A stretch of DNA of 64,000 nucleotides from positions 310,001 to 374,000 of the forward strand of contig NZ_QMHQ01000001.1 in assembly GCF_003313325.1 (NCBI RefSeq). Reading direction: 5' to 3'. The position numbers were made by a program, and so were the translations under genes. The notes under the pieces were generated by a model. It was not told the origin of the DNA, made no database searches, and saw nothing but the letters and a program-made list of their open reading frames with translations. This DNA comes from Pedobacter namyangjuensis (lineage in GTDB: Bacteria > Bacteroidota > Bacteroidia > Sphingobacteriales > Sphingobacteriaceae). Positions within the stretch are counted from its first letter, which is position 1, and each line of letters starts with the position of its first letter. Below, piece after piece: positions 43,699 through 52,541 of this stretch.

Positions 43699-44082
43699 TT
43701 AATCTTCTAAAAGTTTACCAAAAACTTCCATTTTCTTGTTTTGATTAAGTTTTGTTATTTCTGGATGTTTTTTTAGGAATTGAAACATCAAAGAATTTTG
43801 TAAGAAAATTTTGTTTACATACTCATCTGCATTTATCATTCCTTTCTCTTTAAGAACTTTAATCATCCCTTCCTTGCTCGGATTTGCTGCAATTTCCTTC
43901 TGGAGATTTGGATCATTTGGAAGTTTATACTTTCTGCTAATGGAAGCTTCTTTCAACTCATTAAATACTTTTTTGTATTCAATCATTATCGGGTCTTTTT
44001 TAAGAGTATTTACATCGACTTGCTGAGAATAAGCATTTGTAATGATAAATATGGATATTATGCTAATGAGGAAATGTTTCAT
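43699..44082 (-). CDS. Small secreted protein of unknown family
   Basis: A 127-residue protein with a signal peptide (MKHFLISIISIFIITNAYS-QQ). The mature part is helical and charged, with no cysteine. Its C-terminal end, SLMFQFLKKHPEITKLNQNKKMEVFGKLLED, resembles SLSFYNFVKKYPEYSKLGQEEKEILIGNSL in the lipoprotein two genes upstream, so the two proteins seem to share a domain. Third and last gene of an overlapping set (its start overlaps the 82-residue gene by 20 bases). I do not recognise the family. Probably periplasmic. Confidence 0.7.
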   Translation of the reverse strand: MKHFLISIISIFIITNAYSQQVDVNTLKKDPIMIEYKKVFNELKEASISRKYKLPNDPNLQKEIAANPSKEGMIKVLKEKGMINADEYVNKIFLQNSLMFQFLKKHPEITKLNQNKKMEVFGKLLED

Positions 44083-44311
44083 TGTTTATAAGATAAAAAT
44101 AATAAGATATAGCTATTAATATGAGAATAAGACCAAGTATCACTTTACTTTTATCGCTTTTCCATATTAGTAAATAAAATATAAGTACAGAGCATGATAA
44201 AAAAGGTAGTGCGATAGTCAATTTATTCAAGTTTTTAACCATTATAACACCTGCTGTTAGCATTAGAAGCGTAAAAGCCAAGACTATGTATTTATTTTTA
44301 GAAGATTTCAT
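44063..44311 (-). CDS. Small membrane protein of unknown family
   Basis: An 82-residue protein that is nearly all membrane: three hydrophobic segments (YIVLAFTLLMLTAGVIMV, LTIALPFLSCSVLIFYLLIW, VILGLILILIAISYYFYL) with basic loops (KNLNK, KSDKSK). The plan fits an immunity or accessory membrane protein, but no motif supports a name. It overlaps the lipoprotein gene by 14 bases and the secreted protein gene by 20 bases, so the three are translationally coupled. Confidence 0.65.
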   Translation of the reverse strand: MKSSKNKYIVLAFTLLMLTAGVIMVKNLNKLTIALPFLSCSVLIFYLLIWKSDKSKVILGLILILIAISYYFYLINNETFPH

Positions 44312-45032
44312 TGTAAAGTAGATTTGCGGCTAAAGTCATACAATTTCCACGTTCTTGATCAGCATAATAAGTTGCCACATAAGCAGCAGCAAATGCAACT
44401 GCTGATCCAATACCTGCCGTTTCGAAAGAAGTTGCTAGCATAGTCAAGTCTGCAGCAGCCCATATAGCTCTAAAGGCTGTTCTATAACTGTTTTGACACC
44501 CTTCAATAGCGAGGCCATATGCTTGCATAGGATCTCCGTTTGCTAACATTACTTTTCCATTAATTCGAGAATTACTAAATTGAGTAGAAATAGTTAATTT
44601 GTCATTTGCTTTCAAAGAATTACCAATCAAAATCTCTTTTTCTTCTTGTCCAAGTTTACTATATTCTGGATATTTTTTTACAAAATTGTAAAAAGATAAA
44701 GATTGTTTTTCTAAAATATCTACAATTATATTTGCTTCTTCTATCTGATGATTATTTAGAAAATTACGCATTTCGACAAAACTTTTAATTTTTTTGAGTT
44801 CTTCATTTTGTGCAGGCGTAAGAACTTTTTTATTAGTACCAAAGTTGTTTTGTACTAAAATAGAGGGTTCATATTTCTCTAGTGTTAGATTTTCGAGTTC
44901 AATCGATGATGATATGAAAGATGAAAAGTCTTTATCAACAGCCATAATTTTCTCAAAATCAGCTGCGGTTTTTGGTCTTACTTCTTTAATTCTATCTTTT
45001 TTGCAAGAAGTAGCAAGAACCAATAATACCAT
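44298..45032 (-). CDS. Lipoprotein-like protein with Gly/Ala-rich C-terminal segment
   Basis: A 244-residue protein starting MVLLVLATSCKKDRIKE, with lipobox LATSC. The signal peptide lacks its basic n-region: in-frame codons upstream would supply KLQTKIKFLIP, but they contain no ATG, GTG or TTG. The middle (about 30-160) is helical and includes the motif shared with the 127-residue protein. The C-terminal part (about 160-244) reads VMLANGDPMQAYGLAIEGCQ, then helices ending GIGSAVAFAAAYVATYYADQ and ERGNC: two Cys bracket a hydrophobic Gly/Ala-rich segment, as in some secreted peptides. Function unknown; first gene of the overlapping trio. Confidence 0.65.
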   Translation of the reverse strand: MVLLVLATSCKKDRIKEVRPKTAADFEKIMAVDKDFSSFISSSIELENLTLEKYEPSILVQNNFGTNKKVLTPAQNEELKKIKSFVEMRNFLNNHQIEEANIIVDILEKQSLSFYNFVKKYPEYSKLGQEEKEILIGNSLKANDKLTISTQFSNSRINGKVMLANGDPMQAYGLAIEGCQNSYRTAFRAIWAAADLTMLATSFETAGIGSAVAFAAAYVATYYADQERGNCMTLAANLLYNEIF

Positions 45033-45153
45033 TGGAATTAAGAATTTGATTTTAGTTTGTAGTTTTTATAAGAGTTTTTAAATGAGGGGCAAACATAGTC
45101 TATTTAAAATCTAAAACAGAATATAATTTCAAATTATCGTTTAAAGCAAAATA

Positions 45154-46785
45154 TTATTCTTTCGGTATATTTATTATTTCTTCCCTTTTCCAATTTGCTT
45201 TCATAGACAGTTCTTTCGGTTCGTACCAGATTTTTTCCGGTTGCGAGCCTTCTTTTACATTTCCTGTATCCCAAATTCCATTTTTATTGGAGTCGTAAAC
45301 TATTCTACCAAAGTAAACACCAGGTTTATAATTTGGCAAAGTTATCGTTTCGTTTTTTGTTATCAATCTTGTAGAAACTACTTGATCTTTTTTTTCATTT
45401 ACAATTTCTAAAATGTAATTTTTTCCGCTATCTGGAACGTTTACTTTCAGAATCATGGTAGCATAATCATCAGCATTTGCTAGCGTAAAAGTTTTGGTTA
45501 TCTCCTTATTTTTAGCATTAAATATACCCGTCATTGCGCCTTCACCCAACTTCAGAATATATTTTTCTTTCTTCTTAAACAGATACTTAAAATTATAGGT
45601 TAAGAAATCAATGCTATCCTTCGTAAAAGTAAATCCAGATCGCGGGATAGAGTCTTCCAATAGCGTAATTTTAGTTAAATCGACAGCTGTTATTGGCATG
45701 TTAAATGTAATTTTCAATCCTTTATGAGGATTTAATAAATCACCTTCCAAGTTATCGGCACCTGTTATGTTTCTAACGTAAGTATCTCTCTTCCCACGCG
45801 TAAATTTTGCAGTTTCTAATAGTTTCCCTTCGTCTTTAATGGCAATTTTAACAGAGTCGAAACTCAAATCTGCTAACCAAACCCTTACAGAGTCGTTCGT
45901 TTTATTAAACTTAACAATCTTATTCCCGTCGATATTTGAAGGTTCTGCGACGGTTAATTCTGGCTTTGTTAGCCACTGATTGAAGTTCATCGTGATGCTT
46001 CCATCATTATTAAGTCTTCTATCTAAGATTCTAAATTTACTCGCTTTCTCTTTGAAAATTTGAAGATTAACGCTATCAATATTTTTATTCAATTTAATAG
46101 GTTCCTTTATAAATCCAATTTCATCAGATTCCTGCTGATATATTTTATCTCCGCCTTTTTCTTTTAACGCGTACACTTTATAGGTGTCTTCACGTAAGTT
46201 TTTAAGCTTGTAGTTTCCGCTACTATCAGTTGTGGTATAAATCGCAGGTTTCTTTTTTCCAAAAATGCTATCTCTATTAAGGGGTAAGATAAAAACCACT
46301 GCATCCATTGCTGGCTGACCTGTAATTGCATTTTTTACATTTCCGCTTAAGCTTAACGAGTCTAGGGTAGGGCCGGTAGAAAAAACATACGTGAAGTTTT
46401 TAAGGGCATTACCTTCTGTTATATCAGTAATTGCTTTTCCGAAGTTTAAGGTATAGGTAGTGTTCTTCTCCAACGAATCTTTTAAGTCGATGGTTAATCT
46501 TCTAAGCTTTGCTTTTAAAACAGGAGGTTTTTCCATTTCCGGTGAAATCGAAAATTCCTTGAACTCATTAGTTAACTTGATAAATTCGTTAAAATCTAAA
46601 TTTATTTTTTCAGCCTTAAAATTTGTCGTCAAGTCTTTTGGCTCTGCCTTTACAAGTTTAGGTGCTTCCGTATCTTTTGGACCGCCCTGAGGATTTTGCA
46701 TACTCGCACAGCTGTAAAACATTGCTAAGAATACTACGAAGCATTTCGAGCACCTTTCTATTGACCACCTTTTGTTTTTTACCAT
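45154..46785 (-). CDS. Lipoprotein with Ig-like (Big_5/SbsA-type) domains
   Basis: A 543-residue lipoprotein: signal peptide about 1-26 with lipobox FYSC, then ASMQNPQGGPKDTEAPKLVKAEPKDLTTNFKAEKINLDFNEFIKL, the characteristic opening of Bacteroidota proteins carrying a Big_5 (SbsA Ig-like) domain. A carboxypeptidase-regulatory-like segment follows (LSLSGNVKNAITGQPAMDAVVFILPLNRDS..., TTDSSGNYKLKNLREDTYKVYAL, about 145-215). The rest is beta-rich, ending with a second such module (GVYFGRIVYDSNKNGIWDTGNVKEGSQPEKIWY). Probably attached to the outer membrane. Role unknown; the gene is widely conserved in Sphingobacteriales. It may be co-transcribed downstream of mnmG, 132 bases away. Confidence 0.85.
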   Translation of the reverse strand: MVKNKRWSIERCSKCFVVFLAMFYSCASMQNPQGGPKDTEAPKLVKAEPKDLTTNFKAEKINLDFNEFIKLTNEFKEFSISPEMEKPPVLKAKLRRLTIDLKDSLEKNTTYTLNFGKAITDITEGNALKNFTYVFSTGPTLDSLSLSGNVKNAITGQPAMDAVVFILPLNRDSIFGKKKPAIYTTTDSSGNYKLKNLREDTYKVYALKEKGGDKIYQQESDEIGFIKEPIKLNKNIDSVNLQIFKEKASKFRILDRRLNNDGSITMNFNQWLTKPELTVAEPSNIDGNKIVKFNKTNDSVRVWLADLSFDSVKIAIKDEGKLLETAKFTRGKRDTYVRNITGADNLEGDLLNPHKGLKITFNMPITAVDLTKITLLEDSIPRSGFTFTKDSIDFLTYNFKYLFKKKEKYILKLGEGAMTGIFNAKNKEITKTFTLANADDYATMILKVNVPDSGKNYILEIVNEKKDQVVSTRLITKNETITLPNYKPGVYFGRIVYDSNKNGIWDTGNVKEGSQPEKIWYEPKELSMKANWKREEIINIPKE

Positions 46786-46917
46786 TTTAATGCTTTTTAA
46801 GACATTTTATTAAGTTTTGAATTAATATGATTAAAAAAATCAGAAAAGAGCTTAAAAGCCTTTATTTTAAGTCAAAATTTTAATTATATAATTTATTGAT
46901 ATACAGTGTTTTACTTA

Positions 46918-48780
46918 TTATTTGGTGATATGAACCATTAAAACTGAAATATCTGAAGGTGAAACACCAGAAATTCTAGAAGCTTGCCCTAAGGTTCTCG
47001 GTTTTATCTTCAATAGTTTTTCTCTAGCTTCTTTTGAGAGTGATAAAAGTTTGTTGTAGTCAAAATCTGGGTTGATATTTTTGTCTTCCATTTTTTGCAT
47101 TTTGTTTACAATTTCATTCTCTTTTTCAAAATAACTATCATACTTTATTTTTATTTCAGCTTGCTCAACTGTTTCCTGATCGAAAGTATTTAATAGATCA
47201 TTTAATGGTATACTTACTTTTCTAATATCTTCAATACCAACTTGGGGTCTGCTTAATACATTAAAAAGTTTTACGTTTTGGGTAAGAGCGGCTGTGCCAA
47301 GTTCAACCATTAAATCATTTGCTTGGCTCATTTCAACACCTTGCTTTTTTGTAAACTCTACAATTGCATCAGAGTTTGCCACCTTTGCATTTACAATCGC
47401 TAAACGATCGTCATCTATCAAACCCAGTTTATGTGCAATAGGAGAGAGCCTAATATCCGCATTATCCTGTCTTAACAATAAACGATGCTCAGCTCTAGAT
47501 GTAAACATCCTATAAGGTTCTTCCGTTCCTTTAGTCACTAAATCGTCTATTAAAACACCGATATAAGATTCAGAGCGTTTCATAATCAGCTCATGTTGAT
47601 CTTTCACCTTCTGATGCGCATTAATTCCTGCTATAAAGCCCTGACTTGCAGCCTCTTCGTAACCAGTAGTTCCATTTATCTGCCCTGCGAAGAACAAATT
47701 ACTGATTAATTTCGTTTCTAGCGTTAAAGAGAGCTGTGTTGGCGGAAAATAATCGTACTCAATAGCGTAACCTGGACGGAACATTTTAGCATTTTCAAAT
47801 CCAGGAATTTGAGTGATAGCTTTGTACTGTACATCTTCTGGAAGGGAGGTTGAAAATCCATTTACATAAATCTCGCAGGTATTCCATCCCTCTGGTTCTA
47901 CAAAAATTTGGTGCCTTTCTCTTTCCGCAAAGCGATTAATTTTATCTTCAATAGACGGACAGTATCTTGGGCCGAGGCCTTTAATGCGTCCAGTAAACAT
48001 TGGCGATCTTTCAAAACCTTCTTTCAAAGTTTCATGAACTTTTTCGTTAGTGTAGGTAATCCAACAGCAACGTTGATCGGTAGGAGTGGGCACATCGGTG
48101 TAAGAGAATTTGCCTGGTTTTTCATCTCCCCATTGCTCTTCCATAAGAGAATAATTTAGTGACCTGCCATCAATTCTCGGAGGTGTTCCAGTTTTCATTC
48201 TTCCCGCTTCAAAACCTAAAGTGGTTAACTGCTCTGTCAATCCCGTAGCAGATTTTTCTCCAGTTCTACCGCCACCAAATTTCTTTTCTCCAATATGTAT
48301 TACACCGTTTAAAAAAGTTCCATTTGTAAGCACTACTGACTTGCCTAAAATCTCAACCCCTAAAGCAGTTTTTACCCCGACAACCGTATTGTTCTTGATG
48401 ATCAAACTGCTCACCATCTCTTGCCAGAAGTCAACATTCGGAGTGCGCTCTAGCGCCAATCTCCATTCCTCAGCAAAACGTTTTCTGTCATTTTGTGCTC
48501 TTGGGCTCCACATTGCAGGGCCTTTAGATTTGTTGAGCATTCGGAATTGTAGAGTGGTCTTATCAGCTATAATTCCAGAATATCCACCCATTGCATCAAT
48601 TTCTCTAACAATTTGCCCTTTGGCTACACCACCCATTGCCGGGTTGCAACTCATCTGAGCAATTGTTTCCATATTCATAGTGATAAGCAATACCGACGAG
48701 CCAAGATTCGCCGCGGCTGCCGCAGCTTCGCAACCTGCATGACCTGCGCCCACCACTATAACATCATACTCTTTAAACAT
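46918..48780 (-). CDS. mnmG: tRNA uridine 5-carboxymethylaminomethyl synthase MnmG
   Basis: A 620-residue MnmG (GidA), which with MnmE makes cmnm5U at wobble position 34 of several tRNAs. FAD site: [62 protein letters not shown], with the redox Cys in [22 protein letters not shown] and [18 protein letters not shown] follow; the C-terminal helical domain ends EARE...[29 protein letters not shown]. Length normal (E. coli 629). Two parS-like palindromes lie just upstream. In many bacteria gidA is near the replication origin. Confidence 0.97.
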   Translation of the reverse strand: MFKEYDVIVVGAGHAGCEAAAAAANLGSSVLLITMNMETIAQMSCNPAMGGVAKGQIVREIDAMGGYSGIIADKTTLQFRMLNKSKGPAMWSPRAQNDRKRFAEEWRLALERTPNVDFWQEMVSSLIIKNNTVVGVKTALGVEILGKSVVLTNGTFLNGVIHIGEKKFGGGRTGEKSATGLTEQLTTLGFEAGRMKTGTPPRIDGRSLNYSLMEEQWGDEKPGKFSYTDVPTPTDQRCCWITYTNEKVHETLKEGFERSPMFTGRIKGLGPRYCPSIEDKINRFAERERHQIFVEPEGWNTCEIYVNGFSTSLPEDVQYKAITQIPGFENAKMFRPGYAIEYDYFPPTQLSLTLETKLISNLFFAGQINGTTGYEEAASQGFIAGINAHQKVKDQHELIMKRSESYIGVLIDDLVTKGTEEPYRMFTSRAEHRLLLRQDNADIRLSPIAHKLGLIDDDRLAIVNAKVANSDAIVEFTKKQGVEMSQANDLMVELGTAALTQNVKLFNVLSRPQVGIEDIRKVSIPLNDLLNTFDQETVEQAEIKIKYDSYFEKENEIVNKMQKMEDKNINPDFDYNKLLSLSKEAREKLLKIKPRTLGQASRISGVSPSDISVLMVHITK

Positions 48781-48793
48781 CTTGTTTTAGTTA

Positions 48794-48809
48794 TGTTTCA
48801 CGTGGAACT
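48794..48809. promoter_or_regulatory. parS-like site 1
   Basis: TGTTTCACGTGGAACT matches the classic ParB-binding parS consensus TGTTTCACGTGAAACA at 14 of 16 positions, with the CACGTG core intact. It lies 14 bases upstream of the mnmG start codon. Confidence 0.75.
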
Positions 48810-48847
48810 CTAAATTTATTAGCTAAAATTAACTGCTTTTTCAATAG

Positions 48848-48863
48848 CGTTTCACGTGAAACT
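48848..48863. promoter_or_regulatory. parS-like site 2
   Basis: CGTTTCACGTGAAACT contains the perfect 14-base palindrome GTTTCACGTGAAAC, 14 of 16 matches to the parS consensus. It lies 38 bases from site 1, in the same 101-base gap between mnmG and the ABC-F gene. Confidence 0.8.
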
Positions 48864-48881
48864 TTTTATATTTTTAATTTA

Positions 48882-50741
48882 TTATTTTTCTGACAACTCT
48901 ACCCAACGTTCTAACAACTTAGCTAAATTGTCATCTGCTTGTTTAATTTTTTCAGAAACTTCCTGTATTTTCTGATAGTCTGAAGCATCAATATCGTTCA
49001 AAGAAGAGGTCAGTTTTGCAATTTCGTCTTCTTTAACAGAAATGCTTTTTTCGATATCTTCAAATTCTTTTTGTTCCTTAAAACTAAGTTTTTTTGATGA
49101 GGTTTCCTTCGGCTTTTCAGCAACTGTTTCCTTCTTAGAATTCATAACCTCCTTGGCGTTTTCTAAGCTTACTCTGTAATCAGAATAATTGCCATTATAA
49201 ATGCTCACTGCTCCTTCACCCTCCATAATAAAAAGTTGCTCGCTCATTTTATCTAAAAGATACCTATCGTGAGAAACAAGAATTAACACACCAGGAAAAT
49301 TTTCTAAAAACTCTTCAAGCACATTCAGCGTGTCAATATCAAGATCGTTGGTAGGTTCATCCAAGATTAAAAAATTCGGATTTTGAATTAAAACCTTCAT
49401 CAAGTGTAAACGTTTCTTTTCTCCACCACTAAGCTTCTCAACCATTCCGTGTTGTTTCTTTGGCGGAAACAAAAATAATGTGAGTAGGGCAGAAGCAGAA
49501 ATTGTTTGGCCATCTGCCATCTTGATATACTCTGCGTCAGCCTTAACAATATCAATTACCCTTTCTTTCTCATTAAAAGATAAACCGCCTTGTTTGTAAT
49601 ACCCGTATACAGTAGTGTCGCCAACGTCTACAATGCCTTTTTCGGGTTTTAAATTTCCGGTGATAATATTTAATAAGGTAGATTTTCCCGTTCCGTTTTT
49701 CCCTGCTAGTCCAATTCTATCGCCTCTTTTAAAAGTGTAAGAAAAGTCGTTTATTATTTTCTTGTCATCAAATGTTTGCCCAATGTGATCCAACTCTAAA
49801 ATTTTGCCACCTTGACGAGCCATCTTTACATTTAAAGTCACCTGTTGGTTGTCTGATCTTTGCTTAGTTTTTTCCTCAAGATTATAAAAAGCATCAATTC
49901 TAGATTGGCTTTTGGTAGTACGAGCCGCAGGCATACGTCTCATCCATTCGAGTTCTTTCTTTAATAGGTTTTTGTTTTTTTGAAAAGTAGCATCGTCCGA
50001 AGCTTCTCTCTCGGCTTTCTTTTCTAAAAAGTAAGCGTAATTGCCATTATAGTTAAAGGTTTTTCCTCTGTCTAATTCTACAATGGTATTGCAAACATTA
50101 TCCAAAAAATACCTGTCGTGCGTAACCAATAGAATTGTTTTATTGCCAGATGTAAGCAATTTCTCCAACCACTCAATGGTGTCAATATCCAAATGGTTGG
50201 TAGGTTCATCTAAAACGTAAATCTCCGGATCTTCAATTAAAAGCTTGGCAAATGCTAAACGTTTTTTTTGCCCACCAGATAAAGTAGCTATTTTCTGTTG
50301 CAAATGGTTTATGCCCATTCTGCTTAAAATAGTTTTTATTTCATGTTCATACTCCCAAGCGTTATGTTCGCTTAATTCTTCGTATAACCTATTGAGCATC
50401 TTTTCATCAGGGTTCGGGTCCTCAATTAATTCTTCATATTCTTTTATCAGCTGTTGCTGCTTGTTTTCAAGCGAAAAAATGAAGTCGCTAATAGAATATC
50501 CTTCCGGAAAAGAAGGTTCTTGATCTAGAAATCCGATCTTAACTGATTTGTTTTTTACAATTTTTCCCTCCAATGGAGAAAAACGTTCGGCAAGTAATTT
50601 TAATAGGGTGCTTTTACCAGCGCCATTTATACCAACCAACGCAACGCGTTGACCAGGATTAATGCCCAGTGTTAGATTTTTAAAAAGCCATTCGTCGTTA
50701 TAGGCGTGGCCCAAGCCTTCGGCTGCAATTAGTGTACTCAA
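48882..50741 (-). CDS. ABC-F family ATPase (Uup-like)
   Basis: A 619-residue soluble protein with two ABC domains: Walker A GINGAGKST and signature LSGGQKKR in the first (about 1-245), GKNGTGKST and LSGGEKKR in the second (about 310-520), joined by the ABC-F linker (KKAEREASDDATFQKNKNLLKKELEWMRRMPAARTTKSQSRIDAF). A C-terminal coiled-coil domain (about 545-619), as in Uup, binds nucleic acid. ABC-F proteins act on the ribosome, and Uup also on branched DNA. Directly upstream of the parS-like pair and mnmG on the same strand. Confidence 0.93.
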   Translation of the reverse strand: MSTLIAAEGLGHAYNDEWLFKNLTLGINPGQRVALVGINGAGKSTLLKLLAERFSPLEGKIVKNKSVKIGFLDQEPSFPEGYSISDFIFSLENKQQQLIKEYEELIEDPNPDEKMLNRLYEELSEHNAWEYEHEIKTILSRMGINHLQQKIATLSGGQKKRLAFAKLLIEDPEIYVLDEPTNHLDIDTIEWLEKLLTSGNKTILLVTHDRYFLDNVCNTIVELDRGKTFNYNGNYAYFLEKKAEREASDDATFQKNKNLLKKELEWMRRMPAARTTKSQSRIDAFYNLEEKTKQRSDNQQVTLNVKMARQGGKILELDHIGQTFDDKKIINDFSYTFKRGDRIGLAGKNGTGKSTLLNIITGNLKPEKGIVDVGDTTVYGYYKQGGLSFNEKERVIDIVKADAEYIKMADGQTISASALLTLFLFPPKKQHGMVEKLSGGEKKRLHLMKVLIQNPNFLILDEPTNDLDIDTLNVLEEFLENFPGVLILVSHDRYLLDKMSEQLFIMEGEGAVSIYNGNYSDYRVSLENAKEVMNSKKETVAEKPKETSSKKLSFKEQKEFEDIEKSISVKEDEIAKLTSSLNDIDASDYQKIQEVSEKIKQADDNLAKLLERWVELSEK

Positions 50742-50863
50742 AGTATTTTTTAACGATTTATCTGATAAGAAATTACTACAAAAGTAAGCAATATTTGCGG
50801 CTTGTAATTTGTTGCCAACCTAAACGCAAAAAAATCTGTAAAAAATTACTTGAAGGAAATAAA

Positions 50864-51535
50864 TTAGTTCAAATTAAACTTCTCGTTTTTAATGTTTATT
50901 ACATTAGAAGTATAAAGTATAGATACGATTAAAACGCCTATAACAATTGCTAGAACAAACTGAACGCTTGAGTAAATTTTACTTCCAGAAACATTAGATT
51001 GTGATTCTTTAATAAGTTCTTCGCCAACTTTGGTCTGTATTTGTGTAAGCTCAGCCAGCTTGTCAAAAAGCCCCTTAAATGATTTTTCAATGGCTAAGTT
51101 ACACGAGTTTTTGCTTTCTTCTGTAAATGCCGTGAGGCCTAAAATATTTGCTTCTATTTTTCTCGTACTAGCTAATTTGTTCTTCAAGTCAGCTAAATAG
51201 TCTTTTTCATTGCTTACCAAATAGGTTTTTTCATATTTGCCTAATAAAGAGTCGATACTTTTATCGTAGCTACTAAGCGTGTATTTTAACTTAGTGTTGG
51301 CCTGGTTTACGTTTACATGCATCTCTAAAGCATAACGTTTGGCATAAAGTTTTTCGGCAATAAAAAATAAATCTGTTGCCGGTATCAGTCGGTCGTTGTA
51401 TAAAGAAGTAAAAGATTTGCCGAGTTCTTTTACGTTTTTGTCTTCTAATATCCGCACCAAAATAATGCATACCATAATAGAGAAAAGGAGCAAAGCAACT
51501 CGGGTTTTTTGCTTTATAGAGTGCGCAAACTTCAT
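50864..51535 (-). CDS. Membrane protein with four-helix-bundle (MCP-type) sensor domain
   Basis: A 223-residue protein resembling the 4HB_MCP sensory family: an N-terminal membrane helix (VALLLFSIMVCIILVRIL), a periplasmic helical bundle (about 33-190) starting SFTSLYNDRLIPATDLFFIAEKLYAKRYALE, the typical 4HB opening, and a second membrane helix (VQFVLAIVIGVLIVSILY). The protein ends about 12 residues later (IINIKNEKFNLN), so there is no HAMP, methyl-accepting or kinase domain. Stand-alone 4HB proteins of this size occur in Bacteroidota; partners are not known. No obvious partner gene adjoins it. Confidence 0.82.
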   Translation of the reverse strand: MKFAHSIKQKTRVALLLFSIMVCIILVRILEDKNVKELGKSFTSLYNDRLIPATDLFFIAEKLYAKRYALEMHVNVNQANTKLKYTLSSYDKSIDSLLGKYEKTYLVSNEKDYLADLKNKLASTRKIEANILGLTAFTEESKNSCNLAIEKSFKGLFDKLAELTQIQTKVGEELIKESQSNVSGSKIYSSVQFVLAIVIGVLIVSILYTSNVINIKNEKFNLN

Positions 51536-51624
51536 AGCTAATCACATTTGGTTATTAACTAGGCAAAATAGGCAAAAATGTTTAGCTGGGCGATAGATAC
51601 TGTAAATGATACAAATGTGCAAAG

Positions 51625-51658
51625 CAAAAAAAATGCAGACATCCATCTGCATTTTTTA
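51625..51658 (-). terminator. Terminator of the GIN-domain gene
   Basis: ATGCAGA (51633-51639), 6-base loop, TCTGCAT (51646-51652), extended by A/T pairs; on the minus strand a T-run of about eight follows. It lies about 45 bases after the GIN gene stop. Confidence 0.8.
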
Positions 51659-51702
51659 ACTAAACTAAAAACTAAACTAAATTTATGATTGGGTAATGAA
51701 TT

Positions 51703-52329
51703 TTATAAGCTTAAAAAATCTGCTTCATTTGGTAAAATGGTTTTAGCAACTTGTGCCACAACTACACTTTTCGATTGTATGTTAGAACTTGCTGCTACGA
51801 ATTTCGCCAAGCTAACATTCGCAAAATTTCCCATTCTAGCATTATATTCCTCGGTAGAACCAGAAAGCTTTAAGCTAGATGTATTGCTTAAATTTGTATT
51901 TAGGCTAATAGTGTTTGTATACAAATCAGCCTTTGCGTTATCGCTTAAATTTACATTTAAACTTAGTGTGCTAAACTTTCCAGCAGTTTTAACCGTAGCA
52001 TTGCCCGAGGCAGAAATTTCTGTTAAGCTGTTTACGTAAGCCACAACGGTTAATTTCTCTTTGGTAAATGAGCTAATTCTCAATTCGCCGTCCTTTTGTT
52101 GTACTAAAGCATTGTTGGCAAAATAGTTATCCAATACTTTAACACTTTCATCGCTACTTTGAACTAAAATTAGTTCCACGTTTCCGGCGACATCAATTTT
52201 ATTCACTTTTTTTACGCTTGTTAATACTGTTGTTGTTTTAGGCTCATTAGCGTTTACATTTAAAGTGCTACCGGTTAAAACTACTGCTGTTACAGCTAAT
52301 GCGATGATTGATTTAATAGAGGTTTTCAT
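51703..52329 (-). CDS. GIN-domain (DUF2807) secreted protein
   Basis: A 208-residue protein with a signal peptide (about 1-27, ending VNA-NEP) and one GIN (auto-transporter adhesin head, DUF2807) domain. Its repetitive beta-helix strands are clear: VNKIDVAGNVELILVQSSDESVKVLDN, ISASGNATVKTAGKFSTLSLNVNLSDNAKADLYTN, ISLNTNLSNTSSLKLSGSTEEYNARMGNFANVSLAKFVA. GIN proteins are numerous in Bacteroidota and often respond to stress or ECF sigma factors. Consistent with that, an ECF-like promoter is seen upstream (52392-52424). It ends with its own terminator. Confidence 0.9.
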   Translation of the reverse strand: MKTSIKSIIALAVTAVVLTGSTLNVNANEPKTTTVLTSVKKVNKIDVAGNVELILVQSSDESVKVLDNYFANNALVQQKDGELRISSFTKEKLTVVAYVNSLTEISASGNATVKTAGKFSTLSLNVNLSDNAKADLYTNTISLNTNLSNTSSLKLSGSTEEYNARMGNFANVSLAKFVAASSNIQSKSVVVAQVAKTILPNEADFLSL

Positions 52330-52391
52330 ATTTTTAATTTTTTAAAATCTTATTTTGTAAATTTTAACTTCCTTGTTTAAGGCTTGTTACA

Positions 52392-52424
52392 TCTATAAGA
52401 CGGGGTAAGGGGTAAAAGGTTGCA
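52392..52424 (-). promoter_or_regulatory. ECF-sigma-like promoter of the GIN gene
   Basis: On the minus strand TGCAACCTTTT (52414-52424), then CGTCTTATAGA (52392-52402). The AAC and CGTC cores are 16 bases apart, the normal ECF -35/-10 spacing, and there is no TAnnTTTG box at this place. Confidence 0.5.
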
Positions 52425-52541
52425 CAGCGTGTTGCTGTATTATACCACCACTGCGTAATCCTCGACGAACGCCTGTAATTTTTAGACGAAAAGGTCAGGT
52501 ATTTTTAGAAAATCATATGGGAGGCAATGAACAAGCGTAAG

